64,000 nt of DNA from Petrosia ficiformis (GCA_947044365.1 OX345637.1:15222916-15286915); one strand, 5' to 3'; shown: positions 37,139-50,284, counted from the first letter of the stretch. Notes: a model not told the origin generated them from the letters alone. Numbers and translations are program-made.

Positions 37139-37251
37139 CTATTAAAATGCAGCTAACAATGACAAGATTGAGTATACTTTCACTTACAATTTACAATGGA
37201 TAGGATACATATCACTAGTGAACTCACTACAACTGTTGATCTTGATATCAT
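36809..37251 (-). CDS. F1: signal peptide, Ig, Pro-rich hinge module
   Basis: Two exons: 37251-37188 (MISRSTVVVSSLVICILSIV leader; donor AATT|GTAAGT) and 37138-36809 (acceptor ttaatag|GTCAG; donor GCAG|GTGAGT), both phase 1. Exon 2 is an Ig (NFTFICNN; KDDNGTEFSCTIGG) followed by a PSPSPSPCSPSGAG hinge. If the final donor is ignored the frame runs on to a stop at about 36750. No own TM exon lies before gene B exon 1 at 33656. It may be a secreted Ig, a truncated gene, or an alternative 5' end spliced into gene B's FN3 exons (phases agree). Confidence 0.7.
37188..37251 (-). CDS. F1 exon 1: signal peptide
   Basis: 64 nt ending in phase 1. Homologous to 50705-50654, including the LSIVN end and the donor AATT|GTAAGTG. 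Confidence 0.7.
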
Positions 37252-37259
37252 TATTCCAC

Positions 37260-40200
37260 ATGGGAATGTCAAAGCAAGGACAAACCTTATAACAACCTCA
37301 GTCTCATGGCTTCAGTTGTTATAAAACATAAGTTATTATGTAGAATTAGAAATATGTCTACTATCATTGTACTCCTTAGTTGTGTATCAGACTCTTGGTC
37401 TCAGAGTGTTAGAGACTGTTGCCATTATAAAGTCAATATTAGATTGCTGTTATTGACAAGTGTCAAAAACCAAAACGTATGTGAACAAGGTTGGGATAGT
37501 ACTAACACAGGAGGTTAAAGTAGGACCCAAAATTAAACACACTACTTCCATATTACCATATATAGGTTTTAGTATGTCTTGGCATATTTGGATAATTTTC
37601 AATATCGATGGATTAATCGATTAGTCATCTCATGCCCTAATCATAATTTATAGTTAGTATGTATGGTGTGTATGTATGTATGTACTTATGTATGTACTTA
37701 TGTATGTATGTATGTTGTATATGTATGTATGTATGTATGTACATATGAATGCATGTATATATGTATTTATGTATGTATGTGTGTATGTATGTATGTATGT
37801 ATATGTATAGGTTTGAAAATATCAAATCTTTTTAATATAAATAATACAGTTTCTTACTAATCATAACATTACCAAACAGAATAATACAAATCTCTTTATT
37901 TGCTTTATTTTTTATGTTCATTGTCATTGTCAAAATGTCACCAGAATTAATGAAGTCATTTTAAATATTGATAGAGATATCCTGTGTTAGGTTCACTATG
38001 GCGGCTCTTGTGTTAATTTTTGTTAATTGTTAATTTGAACTGTAGAAACTTTTATTCACACACTGTGTTGTGATTCAGGATACTGTGATTGAAAACAATG
38101 ATACACATCACATTATAAAACATATTGCTAAAAGAGATTGTGTTCCCTTTGTTTCTGAATGTGTGTGATCCTAATATAATTACACTGTCTAGATGTATAT
38201 AGCATGTCGGTTAATGCAATTGTGGTTATAGCTAAATTAAAAAAGTAAACTCTTAATGAAAATTAATAGTCTACTTGTAAGTAGATTACAGTGCTAATAG
38301 TTTATATACCAATACGTTAATTAACTTAATAAAAATAATCTTTAATGTGATATATATACCACAACATTTACAGTGATAAATTTCAATTCTCCATTGCTTC
38401 CTTTCACAAACACATAATCACTAGTCAATGTTGACTGGTTAATGGAATATAGCGCTATTTGTAAAAAAAAATCAGTAGATGAAAGTACAAAATTAGTATT
38501 GACTCATAATTCTGTGTACATTTTTCAACTAATATTTAGGAAATCCTTTTATAGCTAAATCCACTACTCTCAGTAGATGCTGACACTGTAGCTAAACACC
38601 AATACAACATTCACATTATTTTCATTATATATACATTATATATAATATTATATTATTCTGTTGGTACTCAAGTCTCTGCCATTTATTTCCAGCTTTTTTC
38701 GAAATAGAAAATTGAGGCAAAGAGTAATATATAGTATGTTTTTCAAGGTTTAATTTTATCCTGAGGGAGGGGGGTGAGGGCTCTAGCCCAACAGCTCCTA
38801 TCCGTATGGTGTGTAATTGTTAACTGGGTGTATTCATGGGATATATCAAATTGATTACTGTGACCATAGGTGAATCAGGAGAAGTGGGAGGAAGCTAATA
38901 AAAATAATATTATAATTATGTGAACCTACGTATATATGTTTTACATGTATACATGTTTGTATTAGTGTCGTTCTAGTATGACAACAATCACCACTTTCAG
39001 TTATAGTTTTTTATCATAATTTTAGTTATGCTTATACATATAGTACATGTAGTTAAAATAGTTTTAGGCCCTGCTACTAAAAGGGTTTTAGTTTAACTAA
39101 AAATGCCCGTTATTGGCTAATTTTTAATTTACATTAGTTACAGTTATTTCAATAAACTTAGTCTGTATGTGTATAGTATGCAGTATGTATGCAGTATGTA
39201 TGGTCACTAATTAGCTAATGGTAGCTAATTAATAAATTTGATAGTGTAGAATGAGATGTTCATTGATATGAATCTCTTAATGAGTAATGATTAAAATCTT
39301 CTCTTCACAAATTCAGAAATCAAAAAAAGGTATAAATTATGATTACATAAGGTTCATCAACTATTCAACTATGGTACATTTGGAATGTACATGCCTCACA
39401 CTGTTACGTTATGTTATAATAATATTATTTATGATAAGTTGCGTGTAAGAATTTTACATGACAGACAACCGAATCAAAATATCATTAAAACAATGTGTTA
39501 ATTATTAAGAAGGGAAAATGGCAAGATAGAAGGTTTGATTTTCGATTCTTTATTGCAGTGGGGATCATATTATTGTGGTGGAGAATAGAAGGTTACAAAG
39601 TGCAGTACAAAATTAATGAATGTTTCATAAACTTAATTAAGGGGAGAATTTAAGATTTTGGGGAGTAAATTCCCCACCCTAAAGGCCCTGAGAAAAGAAA
39701 CACTGCTTTATTGTGGCATTAGTCTCAGGAGCATAATTAATTATTCAAACCCGTGTAACAAAATGAAGGTTTACCATGTGCATAAACAATAGATGCAAGC
39801 AGGTATGGCAGTAATTTAGTTGATGGCTCAAGTCCACACATGAATTTGAAAAGTAGATAAATAGATTTGCTGTTAGGTGAAGACTTCTCATTGAAAGTGT
39901 AAAATGCAGCAAGACAGCATTTTAAAGCGACCAAAAACAATAGTTCATTGAAAAAAATTATCTTTTTTCTAATATGATTCTCAACTCCTGAATATATTTA
40001 AATCCAAAACAATCGCCTATCACTTACAAGGAATGATTGAAAGATTTAGCAGAACTCTTTTAAGCATATGCATGTTAACCCGACAGCAGAAGAGAATCCT
40101 TTCGGTTGCATGCATAAGATACTATCTATCCTTTTTTTATGCATGATGGCACACAGTCCAAATGACCACATTAAACAGTTATATTCACAACATTTCAAAT

Positions 40201-41160
40201 CATATATGGTCAAGAGGTAGTGGTCACCAAGGCCAATCATGTTTGGTACTCAACAACCTGGCCTATACTCCTTCTGGCCATGTATGCTCTCCAATAAGGA
40301 CCCAGAAAAGTATTACGAGACGGTATGAATAAAAAAGACCACTTATCAGGTTCATGATAAAGTTTGGTTACATTTCCCAACATCACGAGGACATCATCCA
40401 TGTCACAGGCATTTTGAAATATTCAATGATGTAACATACAAAAACATTTTTAGTCCACTTTAATCTCTTAGATAATGGTTACTGTGCTATAAAAACTTTG
40501 CAACAAAAGAAATTTCAAAGAATGAATGCATGTATATAATTTTGAAAGCTTCACTGAAGCACATGTTGTTACACTATACATACCTAAACAATCAACATAA
40601 CAAATTGATATACAGTGAAATCTTTCTATTTGGGACACACGTGAAACAAATATAAGTATCCTGATTACAGGGTATCCTTATTTCAGTGGTGAATTTATTT
40701 GGGACATATGTAAGTGTCCTTAATGCAGAGATGTCCGCAACAGAGGGGTTTCACTGTAATTGTGATACACTACACCTTTAGTTTGCGTTTACTCATTCAT
40801 GCCCAACAGTTCCAGCAGTACTTTCATCATCAGCACTATACCTACTCTCAATGCCTAATGTCATGTGCAATCTATCTAGAACACCTCTAATATCTGTTTG
40901 CTATCAAAAGTAATAATCTAATGTCCTCTTTTGCTAGTTCACTTTGTTGTCAAAGATGTACTATAATTATGGTGTTGATTAAGAGCTGCTGTTGACTGTA
41001 AAAAGTCATGTTACAATTACAATTAGTATGACTATGTATGTAAATTATTTTATGAATTAACTATTTTCATGTATACAAAATTATAATTTAACACTAAATA
41101 TCACCACAATAATTATACATTTAATTCTACTATTCTTATTGATACACAATACATACACAT
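37260..41160. other. Intergenic between F1 and gene D
   Basis: No exon supported. A (GTAT)n tetranucleotide repeat lies at 37660-37810. Frames of 60-70 codons at 37306, 39737 and 40046 have no domain or splice context. Confidence 0.5.
37660..37812. repeat. (GTAT)n microsatellite
   Basis: Imperfect tgta repeats with tacttatg and catatgaatg interruptions. Confidence 0.9.
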
Positions 41161-41170
41161 AATTATGTAA

Positions 41171-41469
41171 TCATTTTTTTTCACAATCATTTATTTCTTC
41201 ATATAGATTGTTACTATATTCCTGCTGATGTTGCTTTTGTTGTTGTTGCTGTTGTTCTTGTTCTTCTTCTTGATGTTGTGGTAATAATAATGGAATATCA
41301 TAAATAACAGGTACAGGTTGTTGTATAATGTTTGGCGTAACTTTGCCATACGCTCTATTATGTTCAAGAGAAATGGATTGTAGAGAAATTTCTTCTCTGG
41401 TTGCATCATTAGCAACAACATGAGCATCATCAGTGGCAGAAGAGAAAATCTTATCTCTTATTGTTGCTT
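41171..41469 (-). CDS. Gene D exon 9: tail with YDIP, YSNN, YEEI
   Basis: Acceptor tatgttttag|AAGCAAC, stop at 41173-41171. The N-terminal half is paralogous to one unit of the gene B tail (LQSISLEHNRAYG vs VQSISLEHNASYE), with HVV where B has YGVV. The C-terminal half is unique: a Glu/Gln-rich run between IYDIP and YSNNLYEEIND. Confidence 0.87.
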
Positions 41470-44400
41470 CTAAAACATAGTTTAAATAATTGTAACAAGA
41501 TATCAAAGTTAATACATTAGTTAAACATACCTTTCTTTTTATATAGAATACAGACCACAATCAAAATGAGACTGACAATCACAATAATGACTATTACAAC
41601 AACACTGACTACTATACTAGCAAGAGTTCCACTGTTTAGACCTGTGAATATGTACATTAATATACAATAATGTTACACCTATGGTAAATAGAACACCCAT
41701 TTTGTGAAAAACAATCCACTTTTATAATAAATGATATAGCATGAGAATTTTCTATCCAAAAGGAAATTTCTATGTGAGGGACTAAATATAAATTGTAACT
41801 GATGGATTCCAAAGTTTAACATTATGCAAAAAAGGGTTGATTGTCACAGATACGTGGTTGTGTATTATACAATTCATTCTACTGTTGTTTTAGTATGACA
41901 ATAATGACCACTCTTATTAGTTATAGTTAAAATATGCCTGGTTTCTAAAAGGGTTTTATTTTTAGTTAACTAAATTTAGTTAGTTTTAGTTATTGCAGTA
42001 AATTTGTAATTTAGTTATAGTTTAGTTAACTAAAAGTCAAAATACCTTACTAAGAGGGGCTTTAGTAATAGTTATAGTTAACTAAAACAAAACTAATTCA
42101 TTCATATCTTCATCTTTAATTATCAATAGTCAAAAATATATTTTGTAAATTCTTATTGAAGTAAGAAATAACATTATGACTACAGTGTATTAATCTTCAT
42201 AAGTGGTATATTAATATTATAATGATAATACATAATTTAATCAATAGCTACTTTTTTAAAGCAAGGAACTTTAATCCATGTAATCAAAATGTTTCGTTCT
42301 TGATTTTTAAATGTTACTACTGACTTAAAAAAAATATAGCACTAAGAAATATTTGGAACAATGTTTTACATTAAAATTATTATACAAAAATCTCATTTAC
42401 CTGAAGATCCTCCTGCAAACGTGGGTGCGACAATTGATGTTGTAATTGATGTTGTAGTTGATGTTGTAGTTAATGTTGTAGTAGATTTTTCTGATGTTGA
42501 TGATATCATTGTCACAGAAATGGATGATGTTGTTGAACTGATTGGTCCAGTGGATATTGTTGTGGTGATGGTAATAGATAAGGCTATTGTATAACGAGTT
42601 AATGTATTATTTAATGTATAGTTGTAAGATATGTCAGGTTGTATGTACAGTGAAACAGATTTGATCACACAATCCTGATCATATCAATACAATGCGATAA
42701 ACTACAAAATAATAATTATAAAAAGCAGATTATATAAATTCACTCACTTTGATGGACTATAGCTAACTCAGTCACTTCAGACATACCATATGGATTACTG
42801 GATTGAACTGTGAAACTATACATTCCTTCCTCTAGATTCACAGTGATTACACCATTTATCATTGAACCAGTGAAGTATTGAGAATCAGGATTAATAATTT
42901 GAGTATTAAACAGTTGATCATTTTCATTATAAATAGATATTATAAAGTTGAAGTCAGTTGAATTAATAACTCCACTGTATGATACTTGTATTAGTAAAAT
43001 AACTACTCCACTTCCTCCAGTCACATTAATAACAACAGGTAGAGAAGGTATACCTAATGGAGCGATACAATGTCATATAGACTGGTACATAGATAGATAA
43101 ATAGATAGACAGAGAGATATTTTCTAACCTGTATCAGTTGTAAGATAATTAGTTCTCATCATGGCTATTCCAATATTATTATCAGCCGATACAAGACAAC
43201 TGTAATTACTACCAGCAATGACAGGACCTAATGAAACAGAATCACAATCACTCATTGAAACGCAGTCTATGATAATAGATAAAGAATTATCATCATCATC
43301 ATCATCATCTCCTTCACAATTAACAGTAACTATTTCTAATCCCACACCTCCAGTGTGTATGAAATACCATATGACTGATAGGTTTCCATTAACATTAGTT
43401 AGAACAGCAGACAAGAAGTCAGGAGCTATATTCAACAATGATAAACACAAAACAACATAATAAACAATATCACTTACCTCCTGAAGATGTATTGAACACT
43501 ACCTCATCACTAGGTTCACTCGTTAATATCCCAAGTTGTTCAACATATGAAATAGTTGTTATGGTAACAGTATATTGTATATTAGGTTTTAATCCATTAA
43601 TAGTTACTGTATTATTATAATCTGTATCTACTGTATTATTAGGAGTAACTTGTCTTGTTATATTACTGATTCCTTCTGTTGTAGTGCATATAAACACATT
43701 GAATAGAGTGAAGACAGGTGATCCTAGATTAATAGGATTAAGCCAACGTAATACAACAGATTCTGGTTCAGGATCCCCAACAACTGTTACACTTCGTGGA
43801 ATTGATGGAGGAACTGATGAACCAAATATATAATAAAATATAACATAATAAATTATTAATAATTATAACTTACCCAATAAAATAAGTTCAATTGAGTTGT
43901 TAATAGATATTAATACTCCATTTGTTAAAGTATTAGTATAATTACCAGTATCACTTGATATCACTGTTGTAATTGTTAATTGACCTGGTACACTAGTATT
44001 GAATCTACCACCATCAGTCACTGGACTATTGTCCTTAGTCCAGATTGATGTAGGGTTTGGGTTACCATCAATATTAGTATAAGCTGTAATAGTTATATCA
44101 TCTCCAGTAACCACATAGATTGGTCCAGTTTGTGGAACACCTTCAGGAGCATCTGTGAGTGTGAGATTATGACTGTAATATTTATAGTGATGGACAATAT
44201 ACTACACATGACCTGGAAATTAAAGGAAAGGGCATATTTGCATAATTATTGATTAAACATTTATTTATACATTTAACTGCTCAGTATTTGGCTTTCATAT
44301 GGGAAGAGAATCAACCTAAAATATACGGCAGAAAGAAGACTTACTGCTCACAAAATTCATTAACTACGCATTAAACTTAATTTGGTGACTGATGAGTAAA

Positions 44401-47400
44401 TAAATGTATAGAAGCCACATGCATGCATGCCGTACTGTGAAAGGTAATCTTGTATAATGTTACTTTATTTCTTAGGATAGTAACAGTATTTTCAGATGCC
44501 ATGCACGTCACAATAATGCATTTAAATTGATTAATACCACAGTGAGCACATGATTTCTTGTCGAAAAGAATCAAGCTAATATATAATATAAATATACCAG
44601 GCTATTTTTTACTGTGGATTGCATTGTAATATATAATATGGGTTGACATGACTAATAAATACAGTTAATGTTATACACTTTCCACAAGTGCAATCACACT
44701 ATACATGCAATATTGCTCTCATAACTCACATAGAACATTCAGTATAAAGAATCCAGTTGTATTTCCTCCTTCATTAGATACTGTAATAGAATAGTTTCCA
44801 CTATCACTGCGATTAACATTAGTGAATATAATGACTGGATATATAGATATATTAGGATTAGATCCTCCTTCACTAATAGGAGTACCATCAAATGACCATT
44901 CATAATCATCAGGAACAATAGGAAATCCCTCTGTTTGTTCAATATTGAGAGAAAATGGATACCCTTCAATCACTGCAATTGGAGTAGAGTTTTGAAAAAG
45001 AATTGGAGGTTCTAGAGTGAATAAGAAATCAATTCATTATAATAATACGTATTTATAATAATAATTATACACTTTCACATATTAATATAATTATAATTAT
45101 AATTATATAATATACAATAATATATATGTATAGGTGATGTCATGCCAGGAGTGCTAATCAGGTTTATAATCAGGGAGCCAGAGTGTGAGGTGATTATAAG
45201 CCTGATATTGCACAAATGGGCATGACCAATATATTTCATGACTTTAATACACACCTTAATGAAGCCACAAACCACAAAGTGCACATATCAAACCATGGTG
45301 GACCTATCACATTTATAGCACTGTCGGCAGCTTTGAAGGGTGCACTGGCTTCATCATGACATATATATTATGTATATAATGTATATATTACACAATTATA
45401 ATGTATTATGTCTTATACCATGGTGCGTGGGCAATTGCCATGGTAACCTTTGATGTACCACAGAGATATATGCCCATAACATGCCTGTAGACAGGGAGAT
45501 TTATTGTCTAGCCACTAAATCATCTAATTTTTCACAGTTTTTACAGTAAACACTAATTAGCATAGTACTATGGTTTCTGCTTGACAACAGTGATTTAATT
45601 GCATACTTTTGTGTTACCATGGTATAAAATACAGCAGTTATGGGCATTTAACACCCTTGAGATAATTGTCCTTGACCAATTATCTCACGGGTGTTATATG
45701 CCCATAAATGCCTCCAACCATGGCTATATTCTTTACATAATTGTAATTATAATTATAAAGCTAGTGCTTTAACTGGTTATAATGATGGATATTGACAATG
45801 ATACAGAAGAAGAATGAAGTACCTTGACCAAACGAATCAAAAAATTATGAATGCATAGCCTATTTATGATATACTGAAGGATTATTTAAATTCTTCTACT
45901 GCTGGTTGAGTGTAGGACTTGATCAAGGAAAGCAACAGATACATGCCATAATACACAAGCAAATTGACAGAAATGTCTAGCTCTTCTTTGACTTTCTTGA
46001 TGAGATGTTCTTCCACAAAACTCAAGGTAAGCATGTGTGTTTGTCAGTGCTGTGAATTAAATAGCACCAGATGTGGTAACAACTGTGCTCTACATGGAAA
46101 ATATGGCACTCTCAGTGCCTTTGATGTTAGGTGTCAACATTAATATCCTATAGAATTCATTTTGAAGTTATCAATAGCCTACTACAACATGAAGATATAT
46201 ATAATAATGTTGTTTTCAATATAGCCATGCAACCGAGGTAACGTTAACCACTGTGATGTTAAAATTCATTTTTAAAATGTGAAACAGTTTAGTGGCTAAC
46301 CAGTGCAGGGCTCTATTGTATATTTGATATTTATTTTTAGCTTCAAACTAAACAAATCCCAAAAAATGTTACAATATATTTTGTAACTAGTATAATCAAT
46401 GGTTGCCTTATTTGGCAAATAGTTGGCTACAATCATGGATTGTTTCTTAGTAAATTAAATTACGAGGTCGTAGGTTTCATTCAGTTTCTGTATGTAACTT
46501 TCACTGTTATATATAGAGTATCAAACCACACCCCAGTTCAGCCTCCTAGCTCTCATTCTTTACTTTCAATTGGGCTTTATGGTGCTCAAACAGCTGTATT
46601 TCACTTCTGCACATAAAAACACAATGCATTGTATACTACCAATCATAAATCACTGGACATTTTGGCCTCAACTCAGAGACATTTTTCATACACTATATGT
46701 ATGCACTCAATCAACAGCCCCTACATCAGTTCAATGTGAAAGTGTGGCAAGGTGGGTTAGCCTGGTTGCACCTATGGTAATCCATCATGGGCTGCATTCA
46801 AGTGTAGAGTATCAAGGAAGGTGATATGAACAAATGGATGTTCAACTACTATATACAGAATTTCATCTATTGTATATATAGACATAAATGTTCGTATTTT
46901 AACACACCTATTCAACTATTTTGTGATAACATATTTGCATTCACCAAAAAAGCTCACTTGTGGTTGGCGTGACAGTTATTTTTGCAAACGCATTCCTGAT
47001 AATAACATTTGCATTCACAATACAAGCATGTGTATACAATCTTAAAATATAATCAGTTAGGTATATAAACCGAGAATTATAATCAGCAACTCAACAGCAA
47101 AATTGAAGTAATTTATAAAAATCAAGCTTGTATAACCAATATACTTTGTTGAATAAACAAATAACGTTTTGCAGTGTACCATTATAGTCCTGCGTTATAA
47201 TGGAAGAATTGTAGTGTCATATTCCAGGTAATTTATTGAAAGGAGGTATTCAACTAAAGCTGTCCAACACTATATAGACACTGGTGTTTTTTAAAGTAAC
47301 ATCCCAAACATGTTTGCATGATTATGGTTTGACATCGCTACATGTTTGTCAATTTTTGTATAGCTATGTTTTTTTATTTGTGTAATTACATTTACTGTAC

Positions 47401-47998
47401 ATGATATATGACATTTTTTTCAATGTAAACTCAAACAGAAAGAGCATTGTTTATGCAACTTGCATGGTAACAGTTATTATGAAAATTCCCCAAACTAACT
47501 GAATTGTCTGTGTAAATTATAACCATGCACTAACACTTGTCTCCTTTAAAGTACACACGACACACAACAGATATGCTTACTGATAATCCTAAGAAAGAAA
47601 CTTCCTACAACATCATTACCATCTAGACAATCAAGAGTAGCCATATTTAATGAACTATCAAATGTTAGAATAGTGAAGTTGGATTGAGTTGTGGCTGGAA
47701 TAGAAGGCTCTCCAGTTACAAAGAAGTTGCTACTATCTGGATTATTACCAGTACCATTAAGATTAAAAGTAAGTAAAGTTTCCATTTCACCTGATTTTGC
47801 AATCTGCCATCCTGTAATAAAAGGATTACCATTGAAAAGTATCACACACACCACTGTTATATCATTAGTATTCTCAACAGCAGGTACTATTGGAGTCTCT
47901 TCATTTACTGGCATAGGATATGTAGTAACAGTTCGCTGACAATAGCAGTTACGAAGTAAATAGATAATAAACAATACAAAAATTATACAAACTTTCAT
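41171..47998 (-). CDS. Gene D: Ig x3, FN3 x3, mucin stalk, TM, SH2-ligand tail
   Basis: Nine exons, all joined in phase 1: 47998-47581, 45011-44730, 44152-43874, 43813-43478, 43425-43129, 43053-42748, 42583-42401, 41641-41531 and 41469-41171. The total is 2511 nt, 836 residues plus stop. Order: signal peptide+Ig (Cys pair), two Cys-less Ig (SDSGNYS; SDTGNYT), three FN3, a 61-residue Ser/Thr-rich stalk, TM (about 24 hydrophobic residues, then YKKK), and a tail of 98 residues. Tail tyrosines: AYGKV, IYDIP, YSNN, YEEI. YEEI is the classical Src-family SH2 ligand and YxN the Grb2 SH2 type, so tyrosine-kinase signalling is likely (inference). Exons are very close to those of gene B (FN3) and gene E (exon 1, third Ig). 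The most complete receptor in the window. Confidence 0.85.
41531..41641 (-). CDS. Gene D exon 8: transmembrane segment
   Basis: 111 nt, acceptor attcacag|GTCTAAAC, donor AAAG|GTATGT. A long hydrophobic stretch from IVVSVVVIVIIVIVSLI onward, then the basic YKKK. Confidence 0.88.
42401..42583 (-). CDS. Gene D exon 7: Ser/Thr mucin-like stalk
   Basis: 183 nt, acceptor tacaatag|CCTTATC, donor TCAG|GTAAAT. About two-thirds Ser/Thr/Ile/Val, including TTTLTTTSTTTS, likely O-glycosylated. The repeated ttgatgttgta on the plus strand makes its length prone to slippage. Confidence 0.8.
42748..43053 (-). CDS. Gene D exon 6: FN3-like domain 3
   Basis: 306 nt, acceptor ccattag|GTATACC, donor CAAA|GTGAGT. 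39 nt shorter at its end than the gene B counterpart, lacking the DDVIVINTIPRTP linker. Confidence 0.85.
43129..43425 (-). CDS. Gene D exon 5: FN3-like domain 2
   Basis: 297 nt, 12 nt shorter than gene B exon 3; an Asp run (EGDDDDDDDNS) encoded by a (TCA)n tract marks the length difference. Confidence 0.85.
43478..43813 (-). CDS. Gene D exon 4: FN3 domain 1
   Basis: 336 nt, identical in length to gene B exon 2; acceptor tcatcag|TTCC, donor GGAG|GTAAGT. RWLNPINLG and IQYTVTITTISYVEQ. Confidence 0.87.
43874..44152 (-). CDS. Gene D exon 3: Cys-less Ig
   Basis: 279 nt, acceptor actcacag|ATGCTCC, donor TTGG|GTAAGT. SIWTKDNSPV and SSDTGNYTNTLTNG; no core cysteines. Nearly the same as gene E 60771-60496. 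Confidence 0.85.
44730..45011 (-). CDS. Gene D exon 2: Cys-less Ig
   Basis: 282 nt, acceptor cactctag|AACCTCC, donor CTAT|GTGAGT. YEWSFDG and RSDSGNYSITVSNEGG are kept; no cysteine at either core position. Confidence 0.85.
45120..45400. repeat. Dispersed repeat related to 30030-30320
   Basis: Contains ataatcaggg..gtgattataagcctgatatt (short inverted repeat) and aatgaagccacaaaccacaa. Lies in gene D intron 1. Confidence 0.6.
45639..45705. repeat. Hairpin with 30-bp arms
   Basis: tatgggcatttaacaccctt + gagataattg faces caattatctc + acgggtgttatatgcccata; 7-8 nt loop. Lies in gene D intron 1. Confidence 0.88.
47581..47998 (-). CDS. Gene D exon 1: signal peptide and Ig
   Basis: 418 nt, donor ATCA|GTAAGC. 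MKVCIIFVLFIIYLLRNC leader; VVCVILFNG, GWQI and ATLDCLDG give a complete Ig core. ATG context is shared with gene E. Confidence 0.88.
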
Positions 47999-48063
47999 CT
48001 TTCTCTAAACGAGATTCGGATCAGTCAAATCAAACTTTCCTCTTTCTCTTAACGCGCTTCGAA
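47999..48063 (-). promoter_or_regulatory. Conserved 5' flank of genes D and E
   Basis: The 65 bp upstream of the ATG are almost identical to those of gene E (62909-62975). A TA-rich TATA-like stretch (tatattatatattat) lies further up near 48085-48105. The similarity may reflect recent duplication rather than constraint; gene B's flank differs. Confidence 0.4.
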
Positions 48064-48179
48064 TCACTGCTGGAGTATTATCACAATAATATATAATATA
48101 CACCATTTTGGAGATTCTTTTTGATGCGAACATAGCGTAGCCACGCCTACTGCGGGCCTACTGCACTGCGGGACTACCC

Positions 48180-50270
48180 GTACCCGTATGTTACTTTCAG
48201 AATATATAGTTTCCATACCTTCTTTGTGCATCTAATATGATTAATAATTAGTAAAATATATCTTACAGTCATAACAACCTTCATAACCAATTTAATTATA
48301 ATTTGGACTATTCCTTGTAACTGTACTAAGGGAGATGCTCTTATACAGTATTTTGCTAACCAGTTACTGCAAGCAATTTCCTTTGAGTCTTGGTTAAATA
48401 TAGCAGCTGATATTTTTGACTTTGCACGTGTTTCCAAAATTTACAGATTACAACGAAATGTTACAGCTATATAGAAAGGCAAACAACAAAATATAATAGC
48501 TATAATCACTGAAATGTGTACTCTTATTGAAATAACCAGTTTATGTGTGCAATGAAAAAAATGTATCCCTATGATTGCTTTGTGCATAACAACTGTCATG
48601 TCTGAAGCCCAATACATATATGATAGTTCAAAGTTCTTGTCTAAGTATTTCAGCTGGTGTTTCCACAAGCTACTTTCATCCTGCTTGTCTGCTGTAGCTC
48701 GAGTACACATTAGCTTACAAGCCATGCCCATCAATTGAATGACCCCCCACAATAACGCATGTGAAAAGAATATAAATATATCTCATATTATATCATCAAG
48801 GCTTTGTTGACTGGGTACACTGTAAAAAAATAATGGGTATTTTAACTCTCATTTGGTTATACATGTATATGAGTTTCAATACAATATTAATAATATACTC
48901 CTCAGACTATGTTAATTGATATTGATTTCTTTTCTTGTTATAATATTACAGGTAATGTTTACTTCTTGATTAGTATATAGGGTATATGCCATAATATAGA
49001 ATGGTACCAAAAAATAATACAATCTACTTCAAACATATAGTAAATCACTTAGTACTTATGTACCTCTGCGAACTTCTCAAATTTCTGTGGAGTACAACAG
49101 ATGTTATAGTTACAAATTCATGTACTAATTAACATCTGTTGTTTTCGCAGATGTTAGAATTGGAATACTAGTATAATACACCACATGCAGTTTATACCTA
49201 TAATACTATGCTGTGTATACAGCTACATTATATTAATATATTTGTTACCGTATTGCTAATTACGACATGTACCTTATATAGATCAAGATCAAATGAACTG
49301 TGACTTGTAAATGTTACCTAACAGGAAAAACAAATCAACATTCAGGAAAATAGAAACTCCTGTACCAACTGAAGGTTAAAATAACCTATCAGTGTATGTT
49401 CATGATGTAACACTGTAAAAGGTAGCTAACTATATAATGGGCTATTCCAGATGATGAGGTATACCCACTAAGGAGCAATCTTTAAATTGAATTGCTAAAT
49501 CTCGCTGACATTAAAATAATCCTCAACACAAGTAATACTAATATCACACATGGGCATTCAGAACAAGTTTAGCAATCATAATTAAATTTTAACTAGCAAT
49601 GTCAGGTTGTTGTGACTGCATGTTCATATCAGCATACCAATTAATTATGAGATAGTCAAAGAAGATTTGGAAACCACATAATTTAACATTTATTCTGCTT
49701 CTATTAGACAGAAAAAGGATTTTGAAACTGAAAATATTGTAACATGCAAGTGTGATATGATGCAACCCCACATATCATCACCAGAGAATACAACTTGCAT
49801 CCCTGCATGCAACTGTATGTACTAACCAATTTATTCCCGCAATTTCATTTATAAGACCACTTTTAGTTTTACACAATGTAATGGAGGTGAACATAATGAA
49901 ACACTATTGCATGTAGATTTCCAAATAGCATAATCATCAGTAATTTATAATTATAAACAGGATGGCTGGTTTTCAGCTGTGTTATACAAGTCACAATACC
50001 TTATACTTTGAGGAGTTTTGGTTATAGCAACCCAAACTACTTATACATATGCTCAACCCAGAGCCTGCATTAATACATTAGCAAACTGTATTTCTATTAA
50101 TATAATATATAACTGTAAAAACAATAACATCCTCAATTTTGGACTTATAATAATTGAAGTTCATTTTTACATTAACAAAACATTCAACAGGAGTAATATA
50201 AGCATCACACCACTAACAACAGCAGCACCTATAGAAGTATATACATAATTCAACATGATAATGTACATTT
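48180..50270. other. Gene D 5' flank to F2 hinge exon, no exon seen
   Basis: Contains relatives of dispersed repeats (48190-48330, 48580-48750, 49600-49700) and a block at 49420-49530 repeated at 63780-63910, showing that the D and E upstream regions are duplicates. Confidence 0.5.
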
Positions 50271-50284
50271 ATTAACTAACTCAC

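Noticed and set aside
42361..42594. Plus-strand Asp/Val-rich frame
   Set aside because: Antisense of the Ser/Thr stalk exon of gene D.
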